The notes: generated by a model from the letters alone, not told the origin. A DNA stretch of 64,000 bases from Capnocytophaga sputigena (GCF_900446695.1 NZ_UAVP01000007.1:1-64000); one strand, 5' to 3'; counted from the stretch's first letter, positions 1-7,994 are shown. Made by a program: numbers and translations.

Positions 1-50
1 TTTTTTATTGTGAATTATGATGAATTGAACAAATAGAAAAGATAATAAGT

Positions 51-89
51 AAAAACTCCCCAAGGCATTATGCTTGGGGAGTTTTTTTT
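51..89. terminator. Rho-independent terminator, usable on both strands
   Basis: A perfect 14-bp inverted repeat (51-64 with 73-86) around an 8-base loop has an A-run on one side and a T-run on the other, so it could stop transcripts from either direction. It sits just downstream of the minus-strand gene that ends at 108 and probably terminates that operon as well as a gene lying to the left of the window. Confidence 0.85.
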
Positions 90-107
90 GCTTTGTAGGA
101 AGTTTTA

Positions 108-735
108 TTATTTCCTTTCTAAGATAAAGAAGTGATAAGTGGTTTTGAAAGGTTTTTCTATGGTGATTTCAAAAAAATAAGCTTGAGAATCAGCAGTGTT
201 CTTAAACTTATCTTCAAGATTTTCTTTCCAGATGTTATCTTCCTTGGATAACTTTGGAAATATAGTGTCAACATCCCATCTTTCTTCAAACTTCTTTCTT
301 AAATCTTTGTCGCTGTCACAAACAATGAGTTATAAATCCATTACTATTTCTATTTTCAAAGTGTTTTTGAATAGATTCTTGGTACTCTGAAAAACCTCCT
401 TTATCTTTAGGGAAATGATATTTTAACTCTATTTTAAAAGGATTTTTAGGGAAATTTTCGTCAACTAAAGATAAATCAACGCGGGTGTAGGAGGTTCGTT
501 CTTCTCTTGTAGTTTTCTCTTTTTCTAAGCGAGGGTGTTCCGCTATGGCTCTGACTCCTTTTTGACTATGATACTTGTTGAAAAGAGCTAACAATAGATC
601 TCTGATGTGGAGTTCTTGTTTTAGGTTAAAAAAATTGTCGTTGAGTTTAGCTAATTTTCTTTTAAATCTTTTTGATTTGATAATGCTTATCAAACTATCA
701 AACATTTCTTCTTTTGTTCTGATACTATCACTCAT
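108..735 (-). pseudogene. frameshifted hypothetical protein, possible PD-(D/E)xK nuclease fold
   Basis: The first frame starts at 735 (MSDSIRTKEEM) and stops at 316 after 139 residues. A second frame picks up exactly there: dropping one base near 331 joins GFI to LIVCDSDKDLR and continues for about 60 residues to TAA at 108-110. The joined protein would be about 200 residues. Residues 80-110 carry RVDLSLVD and then KIELKY, the spacing of a D...E-x-K nuclease core, so a restriction-endonuclease-like fold is a guess from pattern only. It is the last gene of a minus-strand run and lies 25 bases after the uracil-glycosylase-like gene. The lesion could be real decay or a one-base sequence error; the conserved downstream frame suggests it is recent. 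Confidence 0.6.
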
Positions 736-760
736 TTTCTAATAGTTTTAAGATTAATTT

Positions 761-1543
761 TTACTTTAAAAACTTCTTAGCCTCATTCGCAATAGCAGTA
801 ATAAGTTCATTGCTAACTCCATTGCTTAATTGCCGAGTATGAATAAGAATACGTTTGTTGTCCTTACTAAAATGTAAGTTATACCAATTTTTATTACCTA
901 CTTCTGTTGTTTTTCCCTCCCATTTTACATTAAATGTTAGTTCTAAGTCTATTTGGTAATGTTTTGGATAATCATTGGCTGCAACAATTACAATAGGGAA
1001 TTCTTTGAAAAAAGGCATTGCAAAGAGAGGTTTACGCTCTTCTATAGACTGTTTTCTAAGGGCTTCTATTTCCTCACTCTTGTAACTTTCCTTAGTAGGG
1101 TAGTCGCTGAACTCGGTGATGAAAAACTCTTTTTGAAAATTGATTTTCTCAAGTTTTTCTCCTTGTAAAAATAGCTGTTCGTAAAGTTTTTCGTAGTTTA
1201 GATAGGTGCTACTTGTGCCACCATTGTAAGGTTTTTCTTCTTTCCTTATATCCCTTTTGTTAAACTGATTGCCATAAGCATATAAGGGATTTTCGTGAGA
1301 GATGGGGCGTTGACCATCGTAGTTAGGTACTTCATTGGTAGAGAGTATGTGTTCCCATTGAGATACATTACTTTGGAAGAGCTCTTCTTTCTTCTTTTCT
1401 AAATTTTCGGTAGTCTCTTCTTGGGGAATGTGTGCAGCTTCTTTGCCGATTACTAAAACTTTACCATTAGGGTTGCCATACCCTACAAATAGATTGTTGG
1501 CTTTGCAGTAGGCTACTGCCTCTTTGAATGCTTGTGTGTACAT
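761..1543 (-). CDS. uracil-DNA-glycosylase-like protein (intact copy)
   Basis: A 260-residue protein. Seen: an early strand and turn KVLVIGKEAAH (28-38), NKRDIR with GGTSSTYLNYEKLY (95-121), FFITEFSDYP (140-149), a second hydrophobic strand PIVIVAANDY (183-192), and a late ILIHTRQLS (232-240) followed by a C-terminal helix. This layout, with the late strand ending in His, resembles the uracil-DNA glycosylase superfamily. That assignment is inference: the exact catalytic motifs are not clear, and it may be an inactive or differently specialised relative. It follows the YD-repeat-like gene by 52 bases on the same strand. A nearly identical but broken copy lies at 2912-3672. Confidence 0.7.
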   Translation of the reverse strand: MYTQAFKEAVAYCKANNLFVGYGNPNGKVLVIGKEAAHIPQEETTENLEKKKEELFQSNVSQWEHILSTNEVPNYDGQRPISHENPLYAYGNQFNKRDIRKEEKPYNGGTSSTYLNYEKLYEQLFLQGEKLEKINFQKEFFITEFSDYPTKESYKSEEIEALRKQSIEERKPLFAMPFFKEFPIVIVAANDYPKHYQIDLELTFNVKWEGKTTEVGNKNWYNLHFSKDNKRILIHTRQLSNGVSNELITAIANEAKKFLK

Positions 1544-1595
1544 ATAATTTAAGTTTTTTATTGCCTTTGATTTTTTTTTAACGTTTGCAAATGTA

Positions 1596-2807
1596 CTAAT
1601 TTTCTACTATAGTACATTCTTTTCTTACGATATATTCAGGAGTGCCATTTCTATAGAAAACAGTTCCCATTTCTCCATTAGTAAGATAAGTACGCACAAA
1701 TCTCTCCATCTCATCACTATTTTTATCGTATAGGGCATAAGAAAATAACTTGTCGATGAACAAATTGTACCTATGTCTATCATACCTTCTCTTATTACAG
1801 AGAGGATCTTCTTCGTGGACAATGTCTTTACAGACAATGACCTCTTTAAAATCTTCGTTAATTTGAGTACGCTCTACTTTACCATCAAAGTACTTGTAGA
1901 AAACAGTGTATAGCAGCTCAAACCCTTGGTAAGGTTTGATTTCAAAGTATTGTTTTTCAATTATATTCCCTTGTTCGTCAAAGAATAAAAATTCCTTGTT
2001 TCCATTCTCGTAGTACAAAATTTCTTGTTTGGCAAGATGTCCATTTTTGTACGAATTGATGAAAACTTTTCGCCTATCTTCATCTTCGTCTTCTTCGTTT
2101 TCTTCACGGAAAGAACAAAATAGTGTTTTATTGCCCCTCTCATCATACAGAAGCAAATCTTCATTCTGAACTTTCTCATTTAGATAGTGTTTTAACCTTA
2201 CTAATTCACCTTTTGAATTGTAGCTGTATTGGTATTCATCAATATATCCATCCTCTACAACAGCTACCATATCCCCTTTTTCATCGTATAAATACTCTTT
2301 AAAAATACCTGTAGGGATCTTTTCTGTAATTTTATAGAGCAAACCTTTTTCGTTGTACAAAAAACTGTATATACAAGGTATTTGATCCGAAATAGTAGCA
2401 GTCCATTCGGTGAGTTGTTGCTGTTCGTTATATTTGAAAACAAATACAAAATCGTCTACTTCGTAACTCGTTACTAACCCCTGTTCGTTATAAGTAGTTA
2501 CAAAGCATTCACAACCACTGAAAAATAATATGTTATGCCACAATGTTTTGGTCGTTTCATCAAGGGATTTTTTCGTTCTAAAATCTCTTGCCATATCATC
2601 ATATTCCTTGATAAGGTTTATGATATCCTCAGGAATAACAGCCACATTTTTTTTAAATTTGCCTAAGCCAATGTTGTTGTCTATGAGTACCTCGTACTCT
2701 TTGTAGGATGTTTTTACTTTTTTGTTTGCAAAGAAAAGATTGGGTTCTACCTTAGGGATATAAGGACTTCTAGGATAATTTTCTAAACCATTGTTTTTAA
2801 TTTTCAT
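1596..2807 (-). CDS. YD/RHS-like repeat protein, copy 1
   Basis: A 403-residue soluble protein with no signal peptide or membrane segment. From about residue 105 it carries repeated Y-[ND]-E-x-G units (YNEQGLVTSYE, YNEKGLLYKI, YDEKGDMVAV, YNSKGELVRL, YDERGNKTLF, FDEQGNIIEK) spaced by roughly 20-30 residues, the pattern of YD/RHS-type beta repeats. An acidic stretch follows ENEEDEDEDRR. No enzyme motif was seen. It is paired with the uracil-glycosylase-like gene downstream; the pair is duplicated at 2912-4992. The function is unknown. In Bacteroidota such cytoplasmic repeat proteins often lie in toxin-immunity clusters, but nothing here proves that role. Confidence 0.75.
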   Translation of the reverse strand: MKIKNNGLENYPRSPYIPKVEPNLFFANKKVKTSYKEYEVLIDNNIGLGKFKKNVAVIPEDIINLIKEYDDMARDFRTKKSLDETTKTLWHNILFFSGCECFVTTYNEQGLVTSYEVDDFVFVFKYNEQQQLTEWTATISDQIPCIYSFLYNEKGLLYKITEKIPTGIFKEYLYDEKGDMVAVVEDGYIDEYQYSYNSKGELVRLKHYLNEKVQNEDLLLYDERGNKTLFCSFREENEEDEDEDRRKVFINSYKNGHLAKQEILYYENGNKEFLFFDEQGNIIEKQYFEIKPYQGFELLYTVFYKYFDGKVERTQINEDFKEVIVCKDIVHEEDPLCNKRRYDRHRYNLFIDKLFSYALYDKNSDEMERFVRTYLTNGEMGTVFYRNGTPEYIVRKECTIVEN

Positions 2808-2825
2808 CGTTATGAGTGTTTAAGT

Positions 2826-2855
2826 CATGCCTACTCTATATGGTTTTCAGCTTCC
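2826..2855 (-). repeat. shared 5' leader repeat, copy A
   Basis: Read on the minus strand, the leader of the YD-repeat gene contains AAAACCATATAGAGTAGGCA, identical over that core to the leader of the gene at 5067-5366 (copy B, 5386-5415). A TAACTTTG box (complement of 2880-2887) lies upstream and could be the -7 element, so the repeat would fall in the untranslated leader. Confidence 0.6.
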
Positions 2856-2911
2856 CCAGTATTTCTTTATTTTTGGGCAAAGTTATCAACAGAAAGAGAC
2901 ATAACTCGTTG

Positions 2912-3672
2912 TTATAAAAACTTTTTAGCCTCAGCAGCAATAGCAGGAATAAGCTCTTTAGAGAAGCTGTTGCTCAATTGGCGGGTGTGGATAAGAATAT
3001 GTTTGTTATCCTTACTAAAGTGTAAGAAATATCGGTCTCTTCCTACTTTTATTTCTTTTTGGAAAACGACATCAAAAGTTCGTTCTAAGTCAATTTGGTA
3101 ATGTTTTGGATAATCATTGGAATAGAAAACTCCTTGAAAAAAGGCATTGCAAAGAGAGGTTTACGCTCTTCTATAGACTGTTTTCTAAGGGCTTCTATAT
3201 CCTCATTTTTGTAGCTTTCTTTAGTAGGGTAGTCGCTGAACTCGGTGATGAAAAACTCTTTTTGAAAATTGATTTTCTCAAGTTTTTCTCCCTGTAAAAA
3301 TAGCTGTTCGTAGAGTTTTTCGTAGTTTAAATAGGTGCTACTTGTACCACCATTGTAAGGTTTTCCTTTTTTTCTTATATCCCTTTTGTTAAACTGATTG
3401 CCATAAGCATATAAGGGATTTTCGTGAGAGATGGGGCGCTCACCATCGTAGTTAGGCACTTCATTGGTAGAGAGTATGTGCTCCCATTGAGATACATTAC
3501 TATGGAAGAGCTCTTCTTTCTTCTTTTCTAAATTTTCGGTAGTCTCTTCTTTGCCAATGTGTGCGGCTTCTTTGCCAATTACTAAAACTTTACCGTTAGG
3601 GTTGCCATACCCTACAAATAGATTGTTGGCTTTGCAGTAGGCTACTGCCTCTTTAAAATGCTGTGTATACAT
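2912..3672 (-). pseudogene. uracil-DNA-glycosylase-like protein, copy 2, broken by a 13-bp deletion
   Basis: Residues 1-182 match the intact copy at 761-1543 with only scattered substitutions. At 3120/3121 this copy lacks 13 bases (ctgcaacaattac in the intact copy), so the frame shifts and a stop is met at 3085. The original frame resumes at once on the other side (NDYPKHYQIDLERTF...) and runs through ILIHTRQLS to TAA at 2912-2914. The loss removes the second hydrophobic strand (IVIVAA). The retained downstream frame indicates recent inactivation after duplication. It lies 45 bases after the second YD-repeat gene. Confidence 0.85.
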
Positions 3673-3717
3673 ATAATCTAAGTTTTTAATATTGTATTCT
3701 TTTTCTGTGTAAAAGCA

Positions 3718-4992
3718 TTAATTTTCCACTACACTACACTCTTTTCTAAGGATATAGTCAGGAGTACCGTTTTTATAGAAAATAGTTTCACTTTCTCCAT
3801 TGGTAAGATAAGTACGGACGAACTTTCTTATCTCATTGCCTTCTTTATCGTATATGACATAAGAAAAAATATTGTCACTGAACAAAATTGAATAGTATTT
3901 GCGTGCATTATATTCTCTATGTATTGTCTTATCGGAAAATCTCCTAAAAGACGTCCATCCTCCGCAGTAAGAGTCTTCTTTGTAGGTAATGTCTTTGCAA
4001 ACGATCACCTCTTTGTACAAATCTTTGTTAATATCAGTGCGCTCTGCCTTACCGTCAAAATATTTGTAGGAAACACAGTTTAGTAGCTCAAAACCTCGGT
4101 AATGTTTGATTTCAAAGTGCTGTTTTTTAATTAGGTTGCCTTGCTCGTCAAAGAATAAAAAATCCTTGTTCCCATTTTCGTAGTACAAAATTTCTTGTTT
4201 ATCAAGATATCCATTTTGGTACGAATTGATGAAAACTTTTCGCTCGTTTTCTCTTTCGTCTTTCTCGTTTTCTTCGCCGAAAGAACAAAATAGTGTTTTA
4301 TTGCCTCTCTCATCATATAGGAACAAATCTTCCTGCCTAAATTTCTCATTTCGATAGCATTTTAAGCTTACTAATTCACCTTTTGAGTTGTACTTATATT
4401 TATACTCTTCAGAATTTTCTCCATTTTCTATAACGACTACCATATCGCCTTTTTCGTCGTATAAATACTCTTTAAAAATACCTGTAGGGAGCTTATCTAT
4501 AATTTTACAAAGCAGACCTTTTTTGTTGTACAAGTAATTTCGTGTGCAAGGTATTTGCCCCGAAATAGTAGCAGTCCATTCGGTGAGTTGTTGCTGCTCG
4601 TTATATTTGAAAACAAACACAAAATCGTCTACTTCGTAACTTGTTACTAACCCCTGTTCGTTGTAAGTAGTTACAAAGCAAAAGCATTCACAATCTCTGG
4701 AGGATAATATGTTATCGTACAATGTTTCTGATTTTTCATCAAAAAAATTTTTATATTTCAACTCTCTTGCCATATCACGATATTCCTCGACAAGACTACT
4801 GATCTCCTTAGGGCTAACAGCGGCATTATTTTTAAATTTGCCTAAACGAACGCTGTTGTTGTTGCCTATGAGTGCCTCGTACTCTTTGTAGGACGTTTTT
4901 ACTTTTTTGCCTGCAAAGAAAAGATTGGGTTCTACCTTAGGAGCATAAGGGGTTTTAGGGTAATTTTCTAAACCGTTATTTTGTATTTTCAT
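3718..4992 (-). CDS. YD/RHS-like repeat protein, copy 2
   Basis: A 424-residue protein clearly paralogous to the one at 1596-2807; it starts MKIQNNGLENYP where the first starts MKIKNNGLENYP. A longer frame begins at 5049, but the ATG at 4992 matches the paralogue's start and is preferred. The same YNEQGLVTSYE, YDEKGDMV, YNSKGELV and YDERGNKTLF repeats are present. The two copies diverge mainly in the N-terminal 100 residues and near the C-terminus, where this one has an extra 25-residue stretch. It is followed by the broken uracil-glycosylase-like copy and preceded by the small repeat protein, probably in one transcript. Confidence 0.75.
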   Translation of the reverse strand: MKIQNNGLENYPKTPYAPKVEPNLFFAGKKVKTSYKEYEALIGNNNSVRLGKFKNNAAVSPKEISSLVEEYRDMARELKYKNFFDEKSETLYDNILSSRDCECFCFVTTYNEQGLVTSYEVDDFVFVFKYNEQQQLTEWTATISGQIPCTRNYLYNKKGLLCKIIDKLPTGIFKEYLYDEKGDMVVVIENGENSEEYKYKYNSKGELVSLKCYRNEKFRQEDLFLYDERGNKTLFCSFGEENEKDERENERKVFINSYQNGYLDKQEILYYENGNKDFLFFDEQGNLIKKQHFEIKHYRGFELLNCVSYKYFDGKAERTDINKDLYKEVIVCKDITYKEDSYCGGWTSFRRFSDKTIHREYNARKYYSILFSDNIFSYVIYDKEGNEIRKFVRTYLTNGESETIFYKNGTPDYILRKECSVVEN

Positions 4993-5066
4993 TGTTGTTA
5001 AATTTTTTTTAGAAGGAGTAACAAGCCTAAGTTTATTATAGGCTTGCACTCCTTGTGAAATGTAAA

Positions 5067-5366
5067 TTAAAAGCTTCTTATCTTTCCACCATTTTGGTTT
5101 CTCAGTTCCATATCTCCGTTTTTTAAGGTGATGAGTATGTCCGACTTGTGGAAAATAGCTTTTACAGCATTACTTTCTGCAACTGTAGATTTGCGTCCTC
5201 CAGAATCGTTGCAAAGATCTGTTCTACCATTGCTGTAGGTGATTAGAACAGATTTTTCATCATCGCTGAGAGCAGCGTCAATTACATTGCTTTGCGCAAT
5301 CGTTCTGATACGACCTCCTGAATCACTGAGAAGATCTAATCTTCCATTTACAATTTTTAAAATCAT
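5067..5366 (-). CDS. small three-repeat protein with NG-x-DL / SGG motifs
   Basis: A 99-residue protein made almost wholly of three repeats: NGRLDLLSDSGGRIRTIAQS, NGRTDLCNDSGGRKSTVAES and NGDMELRNQNGGKIRSF, separated by about 38 residues, with hydrophobic strands between (AALSDDEKSVLITY, AIFHKSDILITL). The pattern suggests beta-propeller-blade or similar beta repeats. The protein is too short for a full propeller, so it may oligomerise or be a fragment. It is the first gene of a minus-strand run with the second YD-repeat gene (74 bases on); its leader shares a 20-base core with the leader of the first YD-repeat gene. The function is unknown. Confidence 0.65.
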   Translation of the reverse strand: MILKIVNGRLDLLSDSGGRIRTIAQSNVIDAALSDDEKSVLITYSNGRTDLCNDSGGRKSTVAESNAVKAIFHKSDILITLKNGDMELRNQNGGKIRSF

Positions 5367-5385
5367 ATTATTATAGTTTTTAGTT

Positions 5386-5415
5386 CTTGCCTACTCTATA
5401 TGGTTTTCGGCTTTC
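5386..5415 (-). repeat. shared 5' leader repeat, copy B
   Basis: Second copy of the leader element described at 2826-2855, here 20-50 bases before the start of the small repeat protein. A TATTTTTG box lies upstream on the minus strand (complement near 5430-5437). Its presence at the head of both halves of the duplicated region suggests the duplicated unit included its own promoter and leader. Confidence 0.6.
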
Positions 5416-5455
5416 CCAATGTTTTACAAAAATAGTTTGCGGGCATCCCGTTTTA

Positions 5456-5573
5456 CTTAGCTCGTTGCCCGACCAAAGGCATAGTGTAAAGCAAAAGGAA
5501 CGCCCGCATACGCGAACGCTTCCGTCTTTACTTTCTGTACACTATTGAAAAATTGGTCGTATTTCGAGCTTAG
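5456..5573. repeat. 118-bp imperfect inverted repeat
   Basis: The outer arms are CTTAGCTCG (5456-5464) and CGAGCTTAG (5565-5573). Further matching pairs lie inward: GACCAA with TTGGTC, ATAGTGTA with TACACTAT, and a GC-rich centre CGCATACGCG. The 5367-5709 gap holds this element, the leader and promoter of the small repeat gene, and nothing else that I can recognise. It could fold as one long stem, as RNA or extruded DNA. It does not show the conserved ends of an integron attC site or of a known IS. Confidence 0.55.
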
Positions 5574-5709
5574 AAAATAAAAGCGAAACGCTACTAATAT
5601 GTTTATTTTGTGTTTATCTGGTTTTTACTATAAAATATGTTTTATGAGTTTCTGCCAGCAAATATACAAAATAAAATAATATGTGCGTCCTTTTGCCTTG
5701 TTTTTTTAG

Positions 5710-6081
5710 TTAAGAGGTAAAAATACTTTGTTTATACTTGATGATATGTAGCTCTTTTTCAAGCTTTTTGGCTTTTTTAATGCTGTCGTTAGTGCCTTTT
5801 GACTGTCCGTCCCAGAAGGCAAAAACCACTTCAGCATTTTCGATGATTTGAGTGTTGCGCACAAGGGTAGCCCCACGTCCATACTTTTGATAGTCGGGTT
5901 TGAAAACGAGGAGAGGAATACCCATCTCGGCAGCAAATTGTGCGGCGAGGGTGTCGGCTCCTTTAGCACCACCCGATACGATGTTTTCGGGTTTTTCGTG
6001 CGTATTGATATACGCTAAAATACTTTCTTTCAGTAGGGGGTAATCGCTAAAATCACGTCCCCCAACAATGGCTATATTCAT
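5710..6081 (-). CDS. SLOG/DUF2493 (YspA-like) nucleotide-binding protein
   Basis: A 123-residue single-domain Rossmann-like protein. It starts MNIAIVGGRDFSDY and has SGGAKGADTLAAQFA (37-51), then RGATLVRNTQII and AEVVFAFWDGQSKGTNDSI, the classic DUF2493 order: a GGxxGAD loop, an RN helix, and a WDGxSxGT loop. The SLOG superfamily binds nucleotides or nucleotide-derived signals; some members serve as sensors in conflict systems. It is divergent from the WYL regulator, sharing a 90-base intergenic region with a palindrome, so co-regulation is plausible. It has no partner gene beyond that which would define its role. Confidence 0.85.
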   Translation of the reverse strand: MNIAIVGGRDFSDYPLLKESILAYINTHEKPENIVSGGAKGADTLAAQFAAEMGIPLLVFKPDYQKYGRGATLVRNTQIIENAEVVFAFWDGQSKGTNDSIKKAKKLEKELHIIKYKQSIFTS

Positions 6082-6105
6082 ATAAATCGTTATTTATTGG
6101 GGCAA

Positions 6106-6161
6106 AAGTCGATAGTAAGAACGACAAAAATTGTCGCTCAAAGAAAAAGTTTGTATATTTG
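6106..6161. promoter_or_regulatory. divergent promoter region with palindromic operator candidate
   Basis: CGACAA-AAA-TTGTCG (6122-6136) is a perfect 6-bp inverted repeat. A further GTCG half-site lies at 6107-6110. On the plus strand TTG (6131-6133), 20 bases, then TATATTTG (6154-6161) form a typical Bacteroidota promoter for the WYL gene, so the palindrome covers its -33 box. On the minus strand GACTTTTG may be a degenerate -7 box for the DUF2493 gene. Autoregulation by the WYL protein is the inference. Confidence 0.55.
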
Positions 6162-6175
6162 CAAAAAATAATGAG

Positions 6176-7036
6176 ATGAAGAAGTTTTTAAGACACCGTT
6201 TTATTGTGGAACGCCTGCGTATGAAACCTCATTCGTATGAAGATTTGATAAGGGCTTTAGAAAAGAGTGAGGAATATAGCGATGTTGAGGCGTTTACTGA
6301 TCGTACTTTTCTCCGTGATAAACAAGATATTGAGAAAATCTATCATATAAAAATTGAGTATAACAACTCTCTTAAAGCCTACGAAATCACCGAAGATAAC
6401 GACCTCTATACTCAAAATCTATTAGAGGCGTTTGATGTGTTTAGAGCGTTGCAGAATTACGGTAATCTTTCAGAGGTGATTCAGTTTGAAAAGCGCTTAC
6501 CTGCGGGTACGGAATATTTGTCGCCGCTGCTTAGGGCTATCAAAGAAAAGCGGCAGGTAGCGTTGCATTACTATAAGTTTTGGGATAAAAACAAACAGCC
6601 GGTGGTGCGCACGATAGAGCCTTATTTGCTGAAAGAGGCGCAAAGACGCTGGTATGTGCTGGCGTGGGATGTGGAGAAAGAAGCGTTGCGGGTGTTTGGC
6701 TTGGATAGAATTAAGCACTTAGACGATGAGCGGGGAGTGAAGTTTCAGCATCCTGTACCAGAGGGCGTAGAGCACTTTTTTGACGATAGTTTTGGGGCGT
6801 GGGTAGACAACGAGCGTACGCAAGCTGAAGAGGTGGTGCTCGCCTTTAAAAAGTTACCTACCGACTCGCCTTTTGTGCCTAACCCTGCTGAATACCTCAA
6901 AGCGATGCCTTTGCACCCTTCGCAAGAGCTGATGGGTGAAACTGAAGATGAAATTGTGCTCAAACTGCACTTGAAAATTACTCCCGATTTTGTGAAAGAA
7001 ATACAATCGTACGGCAGTAGGGTAGAGTGGAGGTAA
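6176..7036 (+). CDS. WYL-domain transcriptional regulator
   Basis: A 286-residue protein starting at the ATG at 6176 (MKKFLRHRFIVERLR). An upstream TTG at 6131 is in frame but lies in the promoter, so it was rejected. Residues 1-75 form a helix-turn-helix-like N-terminus with YEDLIRALEKSEEY and FLRDKQDIEKIYHI. The WYL domain follows from about 125: LLRAIKEKRQVALHYYKF, RTIEPYLLKEAQRRWYVLAW, ALRVFGLDRI. A C-terminal WCX-like domain extends to the end. WYL regulators bind ligands, sometimes nucleic acids or nucleotides, and many repress defence or stress genes. Its palindromic upstream site and the divergent SLOG gene fit that picture; the real target is unknown. Confidence 0.88.
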   Translation: MKKFLRHRFIVERLRMKPHSYEDLIRALEKSEEYSDVEAFTDRTFLRDKQDIEKIYHIKIEYNNSLKAYEITEDNDLYTQNLLEAFDVFRALQNYGNLSEVIQFEKRLPAGTEYLSPLLRAIKEKRQVALHYYKFWDKNKQPVVRTIEPYLLKEAQRRWYVLAWDVEKEALRVFGLDRIKHLDDERGVKFQHPVPEGVEHFFDDSFGAWVDNERTQAEEVVLAFKKLPTDSPFVPNPAEYLKAMPLHPSQELMGETEDEIVLKLHLKITPDFVKEIQSYGSRVEWR

Positions 7037-7059
7037 GCAATTGTACGAGTGGCTCAAAC

Positions 7060-7082
7060 TGCCAAAATGGCACTGTTTTTGT
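7060..7082 (+). promoter_or_regulatory. grpE-dnaJ promoter: TGCCA-AAA-TGGCA palindrome overlapping a -24/-12-like element
   Basis: TGCCAAAATGGCA (7060-7072) is a perfect inverted repeat. Its right half is also the start of TGGCAC-N5-TTGT (7068-7082), which fits the sigma-54 pattern TGGCAC-N5-TTGC except for the last base. No TAnnTTTG box is evident before grpE. The same geometry (TGTCA-GTT-TGGTA-T-N5-TTGA) occurs before secA. Confidence 0.5.
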
Positions 7083-7135
7083 AAATGGCAAATTGTTTGC
7101 TATCAAAATACGAAATAAACCTAATAAGAATCATT

Positions 7136-7984
7136 ATGAGTACTGAAGATATTAACAAAGACGATTTTGAATTTGAACAAGACCCTGTGGATTACACTCC
7201 TGAAGAGGATATGTACGAAACAGTGGAAATTCCTGAAGATGAGGACTTCGATGACTTCAATGAGGACGAAATGCCTTTTGATTTAGATGACGACGACTCT
7301 TTTGAAGAAGAACCTGAAGCAGGAGAAGAATTGGAAGAACCTGAAACAGAAGAAGAAGACTCTGAAGAAGAGCAACCTGAAGAAGAAGAGGATCCTGAAG
7401 AATCTTTTGAGGATGAAGAGTTTGAAGAAGAACCTGAAACAGAGGAAGAACCAATGGAACAGCCTCCATTAGAAGATGAACCTGCTCATACTTCAGAACC
7501 TACTGAGGAAGAGCAGATTATGTATAAAGACCCCAACGAACCTGAAAAAACGGATGAGTATTTCAACAAGGAAAGAGACCGCTATTTGCGTTTGTTTGCC
7601 GAGTTTGATAACTACCGCCGTAGAACTATTAAAGAACGTGAAGAATTAATAGCTACTGCTGGAAAGGACATTTTGTCAGCTATGTTGCCTATAGTAGATG
7701 ATTTTGACCGTGCTTTGGTGGAACTCTCTAAAACAGCAGATGAGAATACACTTGAAGGGGTGAAACTCATCTATAACAAACTTATAAACACGCTAAAATC
7801 TAAAGGTTTAGAGCGTATGGACGTTGCTCCTAACGATGTGTTCGACAGTGAAATTCACGATGCAATTACGCTCATTCCTGCTCCATCGCCTGAATATAAA
7901 GGTAGAATAGTGGATGTAGTGCAAGCGGGCTACAAATTAGGTGATAAAGTGATACGTTTTCCTAAAGTAGTGGTAGCACAATAA
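7136..7984 (+). CDS. grpE: nucleotide exchange factor GrpE
   Basis: A 282-residue GrpE. The start at 7136 ([13 protein letters not shown]) is chosen because the in-frame ATG at 7085 lies in the promoter region. Residues 1-140 are an extremely acidic, low-complexity extension rich in Glu, Asp and Pro, much longer than the E. coli N-terminus (whole E. coli protein about 197 residues). The conserved GrpE part begins near 140: long coiled-coil helix ([20 protein letters not shown]), [13 protein letters not shown], then the beta domain ending [20 protein letters not shown]. It releases ADP from DnaK. Eleven bases before dnaJ, so co-transcribed. The acidic tract is in the same frame as the domain and is probably a disordered tail. 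Confidence 0.96.
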   Translation: MSTEDINKDDFEFEQDPVDYTPEEDMYETVEIPEDEDFDDFNEDEMPFDLDDDDSFEEEPEAGEELEEPETEEEDSEEEQPEEEEDPEESFEDEEFEEEPETEEEPMEQPPLEDEPAHTSEPTEEEQIMYKDPNEPEKTDEYFNKERDRYLRLFAEFDNYRRRTIKEREELIATAGKDILSAMLPIVDDFDRALVELSKTADENTLEGVKLIYNKLINTLKSKGLERMDVAPNDVFDSEIHDAITLIPAPSPEYKGRIVDVVQAGYKLGDKVIRFPKVVVAQ

Positions 7985-7994
7985 GAAGTTTAAA

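Noticed and set aside
5456-5573. Integron attC site
   Set aside because: The ends do not carry the GTTRRRY/RYYYAAC core sites, and no integrase or cassette array is nearby.
7085-7135. Upstream ATG for grpE
   Set aside because: It falls right after the promoter element, and the extra 17 residues are hydrophobic/basic, unlike the acidic GrpE tail.
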